From assembly GCA_016714815.1 (NCBI GenBank), contig JADKBZ010000027.1, positions 1 to 44,650 of the forward strand: a stretch of 44,650 nucleotides of DNA, in the 5' to 3' direction. Each line of letters starts with the position of its first letter. Position 1 is the stretch's first letter. A program made the translations under genes and the position numbers. Origin of the DNA: Holophagales bacterium. Its GTDB lineage: Bacteria; Acidobacteriota; Thermoanaerobaculia; UBA5066. A model generated the notes under the pieces. The model worked only from the letters and a program-made list of their open reading frames with translations. It was not told where the DNA came from and made no database searches. Of the stretch, positions 39,598 to 44,650 are shown piece by piece.

Positions 39598-39626
39598 AGT
39601 GTACCGGAGTCAGAAGAGAGGAGGAA
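39598..39626 (-). promoter_or_regulatory. Candidate promoter of tRNA-Arg
   Basis: On the minus strand TTCCTC (39621-39626) and TACACT (39598-39603) are 17 bases apart. Initiation about seven bases downstream would start the primary transcript about 30 bases before the mature tRNA end at 39561, a usual 5' leader for RNase P. The -35 is only a partial match to TTGACA. Confidence 0.4.
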
Positions 39627-39658
39627 TCGAGCGGACGTCCTGGCGCGGTTTGGGGGGT

Positions 39659-39686
39659 CCGGGGGGTCGCGAGTAGCACCCCCCGG
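39659..39686 (-). terminator. Hairpin after the small gene at 39693
   Basis: CCGGGGGGT (39659-39667) pairs perfectly with ACCCCCCGG (39678-39686) around a 10-base loop. It lies seven bases past the stop codon of the minus-strand gene 39693-39923 and before the tRNA promoter. It fits a terminator or transcript-end structure that separates that gene from tRNA-Arg. There is no T-tract. Confidence 0.5.
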
Positions 39687-39692
39687 GAAGGG

Positions 39693-39923
39693 TCACTCCT
39701 CGAACGGCACGACCTGGAGATGCCGGACGAGGAGGACCTTGTTCGACCGGACGGCCTCGGTCTCCCCGAGCGGAAGGAAGTTGTCTTCCTGCCGGGCGAT
39801 GTAACGGGAGCAGGCGTCGATGGCCTGGAGGACGTCGTCGGTCTCGAAGGGCATCAGGAATTCCTTCGGCTCGGAGAGCCCTTCGACGACCAGCTGGAAG
39901 GTGTGGAGGTGTTTTCGATCCAT
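39693..39923 (-). CDS. Small conserved-looking protein of unknown function
   Basis: 76 residues: MDRKHLHTFQLVVEGLSEPK, a MPFETDDVLQAIDACSRYIA helix, then NFLPLGETEAVRSNKVLLVR. The alternating pattern reads as beta-strand, helix, beta-hairpin, a small soluble fold. A GAGGAG ribosome site lies a few bases before ATG 39921-39923 and a hairpin follows the stop, so it is probably a real single gene. The family was not recognised. It is divergent from the ArnT-like gene, with overlapping candidate -10 boxes between them. Confidence 0.72.
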   Translation of the reverse strand: MDRKHLHTFQLVVEGLSEPKEFLMPFETDDVLQAIDACSRYIARQEDNFLPLGETEAVRSNKVLLVRHLQVVPFEE

Positions 39924-39972
39924 TCGCTCCTCGAGGCGGCGATGTCCGGGAGGTGGGGCGGCCGCGTCCGTC

Positions 39973-39982
39973 ATCGTATCCT
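39973..39982. promoter_or_regulatory. Overlapping divergent -10 candidates
   Basis: The ten bases ATCGTATCCT contain TATCCT on the plus strand (39977-39982), seven bases before GTG 39990, and TACGAT on the minus strand (39973-39978), about 50 bases before the ATG at 39923. Polymerase could bind in only one direction at a time, so the two genes would compete. The plus-strand transcript would be leaderless. The evidence is consensus and spacing only; no -35 boxes are clear. Confidence 0.3.
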
Positions 39983-39989
39983 TCGGCGC

Positions 39990-41596
39990 GTGGCGCGTCC
40001 GATTCTTCGCCTGGCGCTGGCTCTCGCCTTCGCCGCCGCGGCCGTCTATGGCCTTGCCGCCTTCTCGCGCGACTTCTGGTCTCCCGACGAGCCCGACTTC
40101 GCCGACGCCGTCCGGGAGATGAACGTCCGGGGGTCGTGGCTCCTTCCGTATCAGAACGGAAAGCCCTACTCGGAGAAGCCGATCCTCTACTACTGGTCGA
40201 TGGCCGCGACGACCCCGTTCACCGGGGGCGACGTAGACCCCGGCGCGCTCCGGATCCCCTCGATGGTGTCGGGGGCGTTCCTCGTCTTCGGCGCCACGCT
40301 CCTCGCCGGCTGGAAAGGCGGCCGGCGGGAGGGCCTCGTCGCCGGGGCGGCGACGGCCGTGGCTCCTCTCGTCTTCTGGCAGGCGCAGTTCATCCAGATC
40401 GACGCTTTCTTCACGGCGCTCCTCTTCGCCGCCTTCGCGGCCCAGATGCTCGTCGACCTCGACCCTGGCCGGAGGGAGCGCTGGGTCTGGGTGTTCCACG
40501 TCCTCCTGCCGCTCGCCGTCCTGACGAAGGGGCCTCTGGCGATCGTCCTGACCGGGCTCGTCGCCTCGTCCGGTGCGCCCTGACGCGGAGCCTCCGGCCC
40601 GTCCTCGACCTGCGGCCGCTCCGGGGGGCTCTCGTCTCCATCGCCCTGGTCGTGCCCTGGTACTGGTTCGCGACCCGGGCCGGCGGTCCGGAGTACACCT
40701 ACGACCTGATCGTGAAGCAGAACTGGATCCGCTTCTTCCAGGCGTTCGACCACATCCAGCCCTGGTGGTTCTTCCTGGAGAGCATCTGGGGGGACTTCGC
40801 CCCGTGGACCCTTCCGGCCCTCGTCGCGCCGTTCACGCTTCGCTCCTCCGGGCTCTTCTCTCGCCGGCCCGAGCTGGCGTGGAGCCTGACGGCCGCCCTG
40901 ACCTGCTTCGTCTTCCTCTCCACTTCCGAGTCCAAGCAGGGCAAGTACCTTCTCGTCGCCTACCCGTTTGCGGCGGTCCTTTTCGCGGCGGCCGTGTCCG
41001 AGTGGGAACGGCGCGCCGGCCGGGGCCTGAGGCTCTTCCGCGGCTACCTCCTCTTCGTCGCGGGGCTCCTCCTGGGCGCGGCCCTGGCGCTCGGGCCGGT
41101 GGCGGCGCGGAAGGCGCCGGCTTTCGCGCACCTCGCCCCGCAGCTGGCCCTGCCACTCGGAATCGGGGCCGCGGGGACGCTCTGGGTCCTCTGGCGGCGG
41201 CGTGGAGAGGCGGCGCCGGCCGTCCTGGCCCTGGCCGCGACGCTCGCGGCAGGGGAGGCGGCGGTGGGGCCGGTCGTTTTTCGCTCGGTCGACGTCGCCA
41301 AGACGGGCCGGCCCTTCTACGACCGTGTCCGCCCCCTCGTCGGCGACCCGGCGGTGCCGCTCGTCTACTGGGGAAACCCCTACCGGAGCTACCCGATGCT
41401 CGAGCTTCGCCGGCACACCGCTCACGCCGTGACGGAAACGGCTCTCGTCGAGTGGCTGACCGCGAACCCGGGAGGCTTCGTCCTCGCCGACGCGAGCGCG
41501 TTCGAGAGGTGGAAGGAGCCGGCGCTCGTCCGTCTCCAGGTCGTCGACAGCCAGCCGACCGGGCAGGACAGGATCCTCCTCCTGAGGCGCCCTTGA
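39990..41596 (+). CDS. ArnT/PMT-like membrane glycosyltransferase, broken by a one-base frameshift
   Basis: The first frame (to TGA 40581-40583) holds a GT-C N-terminus with FSRDFWSPDEPDFADAVREM (acidic periplasmic loop), NGKPYSEKPILYYW and several helices, ending abruptly in LVASSGAP. The second frame continues the same fold: LVSIALVVPWYWFATRAG, NWIRFFQAFDHIQPWWFFLE, SIWGDFAPWTLP, more helices and a soluble end to TGA 41594-41596. One extra C in the CCC at 40578-40580 joins them (GAPLTRSLRPVLDL). The span is one base short of a multiple of three. The KPYSEKP and HIQPWWFF features match ArnT-type enzymes that move a sugar from undecaprenyl phosphate to lipid A or another periplasmic acceptor. 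ATG 39942 is an in-frame alternative start. It is coupled to the WaaP-like kinase. Confidence 0.82.
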
Positions 41597-42306
41597 CGGG
41601 GATTACGGCAGAGCTCGAGGCGGTGCCGGGGGCGGTGGGGTATCCGGCCCGGCACGACGTCCGCGACGCCCTCCTCGTCCGGGGAACCGAACGGATTCCG
41701 GTCGTCGTGAAGAGGATCCGTCGCGATTTCCGCCAGCCCGACGGGAACACCCGGGCCGAGCGGGCGGTCCGGATCGCGAATCACCTCTTGAAGCACGGTA
41801 TCGACACCCCGGAGCCGCTCGGCCTGGAGGTGACCGCCGAGGAGAGCGTCCTCGTCGTGAGGAAGCTGGAGGGAGCGGTCCAGATCCGGGCCTTCTTCCT
41901 CCGGCGCGACGACCCGGGCCGGGAGGCGCCGGGGGTGAAGGCGACGTTCGAGGAGGTCGTCACGGCCCTCGGCCGGCTCGCGAGGCGCCTCCACGACGCG
42001 GGCGTCTTCTTTCGCGACTTCACCGACGGAAACGTCCTCGTGACGGAAGGGGCGTCGGGTCCCCGGCTCTGGCTGGTCGACCTCGACCGGGCCCGGATCC
42101 GGAGCGGGCCGCTCCGGACGTTCAACCGGCTGCGCGACCTGGCCCGTCCCGGCCTGAAGAGGGCGGAGGACCGGCGATTCCTCCTGCGGTCCTACTACGC
42201 GCCCGGCCCGATCCCCCCGGTCGTCCCGCTCGTCCACGCGGCCCTCAAGCGGCGAATCGTCGTCTGGGACCGCCTGAAGAAGGTCCTGAGGCCCTGGCGG
42301 CGCTGA
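41593..42306 (+). CDS. Lipopolysaccharide core kinase (Kdo/WaaP family)
   Basis: 237 residues. A protein-kinase-like fold: PVVVKRIRRDF contains the ATP-binding Lys, LKHGIDTPEPLGL and VLVVRKLEGAVQIRAFF form the hinge, and the catalytic loop is DAGVFFRDFTDGNVLV with Asp and Asn. WLVDLDRARI is the metal-binding DLD in place of DFG. These features match the Kdo/WaaP kinases (PF06293) that phosphorylate sugars in the LPS inner core at the cytoplasmic face. The TTG start overlaps the previous TGA (TTGA at 41593), coupling it to the ArnT-like transferase, so the pair probably modifies lipid A-core. The catalytic loop has FRDF where many relatives have HRDL or HGD. Confidence 0.85.
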   Translation: MTGITAELEAVPGAVGYPARHDVRDALLVRGTERIPVVVKRIRRDFRQPDGNTRAERAVRIANHLLKHGIDTPEPLGLEVTAEESVLVVRKLEGAVQIRAFFLRRDDPGREAPGVKATFEEVVTALGRLARRLHDAGVFFRDFTDGNVLVTEGASGPRLWLVDLDRARIRSGPLRTFNRLRDLARPGLKRAEDRRFLLRSYYAPGPIPPVVPLVHAALKRRIVVWDRLKKVLRPWRR

Positions 42307-42311
42307 AGAGC

Positions 42312-42317
42312 TATCCT
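42312..42317 (+). promoter_or_regulatory. Candidate -10 (TATCCT) before the ECF sigma operon
   Basis: TATCCT lies 49 bases before ATG 42367, in the 60-base gap after the WaaP-like kinase. It is the same hexamer as at 39977. A GTG-ACG-TAA mini-frame follows at 42326. A GGAA/ECF-type -35 for autoregulation was looked for and not found convincingly. Confidence 0.3.
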
Positions 42318-42366
42318 CAGGCGACGTGACGTAAACCCGGGACCCGCTCCGCGCGTCCCTTGGGGC

Positions 42367-43059
42367 ATGACCAACGCCGTGGGCGCCGCCAGGGTTCTGG
42401 AGTTCGAGGCAGCCCCTCGAGGGAGGATCCCGACTTTGGCGAACGACCTCCCGGGCGAAACCTCCCAGAGCACGGACCCGCAGCGCCGGGAGCGCGAGAG
42501 TGAGATTCTCGGAAGGGTCCGAGCCGGCGATCCGGAGGCTTTCGAGTATTTCGTGAGGACCTACCAGCGAAAGGTCTTCCGCCTCGTCTACACCCTCGTG
42601 CGCAACGCCGCCGAGGCCGACGCGCTGACCCAGGACATCTTCGTGAAGGCGTGGCGGGCGGTGGGCGACTTCAAGGGGGAAGCGGCCTTCGAGACCTGGC
42701 TGAACCGGATCGCCATCAACGCCGTCCGGGACGCCGTGCGGCGGCGCAAGCCGGTCGTCTCCTTCGCCGACCTGGCCGCGGCCGAGGAGATCGACGGGGC
42801 GGACCTCCCGCGCGCCGCCGAGCCGACGGACGGCACCTCTCCCGAACGGGACGCCTTTTCGCGGCAGATCCGCCGGCGGATCGGGGAGGCGCTGGAAGTG
42901 CTCTCCCCGCGGCAGCGGGCGGTCTTCGTCATGAAGCACTACGAGGAGCGGTCGATCGCCGAGATCGGGGCCGCGACCGGACTGGACGACGGCACGGTCA
43001 AGTCGCACCTGTTCCGGGCGGCGCGCAAGCTGCGCCAGAAGCTGGAGGACCTGCGATGA
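42367..43059 (+). CDS. RNA polymerase ECF-family sigma factor (RpoE-like)
   Basis: 230 residues. Region 2 (about 50-120) has AFEYFVRTYQRKVFRLVYTL, AEADALTQDIFVKAWRAV and FETWLNRIAINAVRD. Region 4 (about 175-228) has LSPRQRAVFVMKHYEERSIA, then EIGAATGLDDGTVKSHLFRA with a helix-turn-helix. The extra N-terminal 45 residues are not part of the sigma fold; TTG 42436 with GGGAGG ten bases upstream is a plausible later start. The next gene, overlapping by ATGA, is a zinc-finger anti-sigma factor and the third is a Spy/CpxP-like periplasmic protein. The set therefore reads as an envelope-stress regulon controlling itself and its effector. Confidence 0.92.
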   Translation: MTNAVGAARVLEFEAAPRGRIPTLANDLPGETSQSTDPQRRERESEILGRVRAGDPEAFEYFVRTYQRKVFRLVYTLVRNAAEADALTQDIFVKAWRAVGDFKGEAAFETWLNRIAINAVRDAVRRRKPVVSFADLAAAEEIDGADLPRAAEPTDGTSPERDAFSRQIRRRIGEALEVLSPRQRAVFVMKHYEERSIAEIGAATGLDDGTVKSHLFRAARKLRQKLEDLR

Positions 43060-43604
43060 GCGGCCGGCACCTGACGGACGACGAGATCGTGGGAAGGGTC
43101 TTTCCGGTCGAGGAAGGGCCCGCGCCGATTCCGATCCACCTGGCGGTCTGCCCCGATTGTCAGCAGCGCGTCGCAAAGCTCCGGGACGCGTTCTTCCTGG
43201 ACCGCGGGGTCGTGGCCGGGGTCGTCGAATCGCTCCCCGGCGACTTCTGGAGCGGCCAGCGCAGGGCGATTCTGGGGCGGATCTCCGACCTGGCCGCCGT
43301 CGAGGCGGAAGAGCGGGCGACCCCCTTCCCGGCGCGTTTCACCCGGTCGATCCTCCACCGGCCGGCTCTCGCCTTCGGGAGCCTCGCGGCCGCCCTCGCG
43401 CTCGTGGCGGGGATCTCCGTCCTCAGGGGCGGTACCGAGGCCCTGCCGCCGGCCGGTGCGGCGGCGGTGGCGTCCGTGGCGGCGGGCGATCCGGCCGAGC
43501 TTTCCGCGGCCGACCGCGACGACGACGAGCTCCTTCGGTCCGTCGACAGCGCCCTCTCGGGCGAGGCGTCGCAGGAGGCACTCCTGCCCGAGGTGATGAA
43601 ATGA
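43056..43604 (+). CDS. Membrane-bound zinc-finger anti-sigma factor (ZAS type)
   Basis: 182 residues. The cytoplasmic N-terminus has HLAVCPDCQQRV, the H-x3-C-x2-C motif of ZAS anti-sigma domains. One helix follows (about 108-128, ALAFGSLAAALALVAGISVL), then a periplasmic Ala-rich and acidic tail (AADRDDDELLRSVDSALSGE). It should hold the ECF sigma factor inactive at the membrane until an envelope signal releases it. ATG 43056 overlaps the sigma gene stop, and its own stop overlaps ATG of the Spy-like gene. The four-base overlaps suggest fixed stoichiometry. Confidence 0.85.
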   Translation: MSGRHLTDDEIVGRVFPVEEGPAPIPIHLAVCPDCQQRVAKLRDAFFLDRGVVAGVVESLPGDFWSGQRRAILGRISDLAAVEAEERATPFPARFTRSILHRPALAFGSLAAALALVAGISVLRGGTEALPPAGAAAVASVAAGDPAELSAADRDDDELLRSVDSALSGEASQEALLPEVMK

Positions 43605-44134
43605 GAACTCGCTGGTCCCTCGCCCTTCTCGCCCTGGTGACCCTCTCGGCGGTTCCCGCCGCGGCGCAGATGCTGGAGATGCCGGGCGGGAAGTGGTGGA
43701 AGCGCCCCGCCATCGTCGAGGGGCTGAAGCTCTCGGCCGAGCAGCAGGAGCGCCTGGACGACGTCTTCCTGAAGAACCGGAGGGCCTTCGTCGACCTGAA
43801 GGCCGACGTCGACCGGCGGACGATCGATCTCGAGGACCTGATGGAGGCTCGCGACCTCGATTCCAGGAAGGTCGCCGCTGCCTCGGAGGCGCTCGAGCAG
43901 GCTCGCGGCAGGCTCGGGAAGGCCCGGACGATGATGGTCGTCGAGATGAGGGGGATCCTGACCGAAGCGCAGTGGAAGCAGATCTCGGACCGTCGGGATC
44001 AGTGGCGGGCCGAGCGGGAAGGGGAGACGCGGAAGCGTTTCGCCAAACAGCGCGGCGCGCCTCGCCCCGGAGGGGCTCGTCCCGGCGACGCTCCGGCGGC
44101 CGGAGCGGCCCCGGCGACTCCGGAAATCCCCTAG
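43601..44134 (+). CDS. Periplasmic Spy/CpxP/ZraP-like stress protein
   Basis: 177 residues. The signal peptide MRTRWSLALLALVTLSAVPA ends at AAAQ. The mature part is nearly all helical: LKLSAEQQERLDDVFLKNRR resembles the LTxxQ repeat of Spy/CpxP, and a second ILTEAQWKQISDRRDQWRAE repeats it. A Pro/Ala/Gly-rich tail follows. Members act as periplasmic chaperones or metal-responsive sensors. Its position behind sigma and anti-sigma suggests it is the effector or feedback sensor of that circuit, as with CpxP. Its stop codon shares CTAG with the convergent methyltransferase gene. Confidence 0.8.
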   Translation: MRTRWSLALLALVTLSAVPAAAQMLEMPGGKWWKRPAIVEGLKLSAEQQERLDDVFLKNRRAFVDLKADVDRRTIDLEDLMEARDLDSRKVAAASEALEQARGRLGKARTMMVVEMRGILTEAQWKQISDRRDQWRAEREGETRKRFAKQRGAPRPGGARPGDAPAAGAAPATPEIP

Positions 44135-44650
44135 CGGCGCGCGCCCGCGGCACGCCTGCGGGCCAGGACGAGCCAGCGGGTCCCCTCCGGCTGGAAGGAA
44201 AGCCAGCCGGAGGCGTCGGCGAAGAGCCGGACGGAGAGCCCCGCTGCGTGGAGGGCCCGCTCCACGGCCCGCTTCGGCCAGGCGATCTCGCGGTAGAGCT
44301 CGCGGGTTCGCCGGAAGCGGTCGGGGTTCCCCTCCTCGGGGAGAAACCAGTCGCGGGTGACGGTGCCGACGCGCGTCGCCGCGTCGTAGTTTCCCCGCTC
44401 CGCCGAGAGTCCGCCTCCCTGGAGCGTCGTGACCCGGTGGTGGTCGGGAAACGCCTCGACCGTCTCCGGTGTGTTGAGGTCGAAGAGGAAGTGACCTCCC
44501 GGCCGCAGGGCCCGCGCGACGCCCGCGAGGGCAAGGGCGAGCTCTTCGTGGCTTTCGAGGTGGTTGAGGACGTCGAAGGTCGCGAGGGCGAGGTCGAACG
44601 CCTCGCCGGGCTCGAGCGGGAGGTCCAGCGCCCCGCCGCGCCGGACGTCG
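44131..44650 (-). CDS. Class I SAM-dependent methyltransferase, C-terminal part (runs off the right edge)
   Basis: About 172 residues are visible on the minus strand. FDLALATFDVLNHLESHEEL is the post-motif region (D-x-L.NHL, as in ubiquinone/menaquinone-type and dTDP-sugar methyltransferases). ALRPGGHFLFDLNTPE is motif III. FRRTRELYREIAWPKRAVER and ALHAAGLSVRLFAD follow, and the protein ends FQPEGTRWLVLARRR. The SAM-binding Gly-rich loop would lie beyond the window. The substrate is unknown. The stop CTA at 44131-44133 overlaps the TAG of the Spy-like gene. Confidence 0.82.
   Translation of the reverse strand, partial: DVRRGGALDLPLEPGEAFDLALATFDVLNHLESHEELALALAGVARALRPGGHFLFDLNTPETVEAFPDHHRVTTLQGGGLSAERGNYDAATRVGTVTRDWFLPEEGNPDRFRRTRELYREIAWPKRAVERALHAAGLSVRLFADASGWLSFQPEGTRWLVLARRRAAGARR

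Noticed and set aside
39485..39700. Integration site or genomic island next to tRNA-Arg
   Set aside because: No duplicated tRNA 3' end, integrase or composition change was seen on either side.
42326..42334. Mini reading frame GTG-ACG-TAA before the ECF sigma gene
   Set aside because: Two codons with no ribosome site; chance occurrence cannot be excluded and there is no attenuator structure.
1..44650. CRISPR arrays, insertion sequences, prophage genes or toxin-antitoxin pairs
   Set aside because: No regularly spaced repeats, transposase or phage motifs, or paired small toxin-like genes were found on either strand.

Overview
The window is a GC-rich, densely packed stretch of a Gram-negative bacterial chromosome. 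An Oar-like TonB-dependent receptor with an N-terminal carboxypeptidase-regulatory domain, a Kdo/WaaP-type lipopolysaccharide kinase, a Wza-type export lipoprotein and many GTG/TTG starts fit an acidobacterium (Acidobacteriota, perhaps the Thermoanaerobaculia side). That placement is an inference from gene types, not a computed result. No insertion sequence, phage gene, CRISPR array or plasmid function is visible, and no gene-free stretch exceeds about 170 bases.

Layout. 1-1433: edge of a family 1 glycoside hydrolase (minus), a beta-hydroxyacid dehydrogenase (plus) and a convergent STAS anti-anti-sigma factor. 1606-31439: one almost gapless run of 24 genes on the plus strand, joined mostly by ATGA, GTGA or TTGA start/stop overlaps. 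Its first 20 genes form a Wzx/Wzy-type exopolysaccharide or capsule locus: flippase, export lipoprotein, Wzz/BY-kinase-like protein, polymerase, a priming sugar transferase, seven to eight glycosyltransferases, three left-handed beta-helix acyltransferases, a HAD-UbiA fusion and a secreted glycosidase-like protein. Its last four genes are signal transduction: REC-PP2C phosphatase, RsbW-like kinase, H-NOX gas sensor, and an HNOBA-PAS-PAS hybrid histidine kinase ending in REC-REC-HPt. The wiring suggests that nitric oxide sensing acts on a phosphatase/partner switch and is co-expressed with polysaccharide synthesis.

31550-34528: TonB-dependent receptor with its own candidate promoter. 34529-34617: three tandem hairpins. 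34631-38534: a PTPS/QueD-like enzyme, surE, pcm, acylphosphatase and a REC-degenerate GGDEF-EAL protein. 38609-39923: three small unknown proteins and tRNA-Arg(CCT). 39990-42306: an ArnT-like glycosyltransferase and a WaaP-like kinase. 42367-44134: ECF sigma factor, zinc-finger anti-sigma factor and a Spy/CpxP-like periplasmic protein. 44131-44650: edge of a SAM methyltransferase (minus).

A recurring oddity is that six genes are each broken by what looks like a single-base length change in a short homopolymer. They are the GH1 edge, the first acyltransferase, a GT4, a GT2, the hybrid kinase and the ArnT-like protein. Each is restored by adding or removing one base, and two restored frames end exactly on the GTGA overlap used by their neighbours. 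This looks more like sequencing or assembly error than real decay. It misleads gene calling, for example by creating a false 887-residue GT2/WecG fusion.

The most unusual biology is (i) the NO-sensor/partner-switch module fused to the end of a polysaccharide operon, (ii) two different fusion proteins carrying sugar-transferase (monotopic PGT) domains that have lost the catalytic Asp-Glu pair, next to an intact PGT, and (iii) a Wzc-like protein lacking the Walker A lysine.
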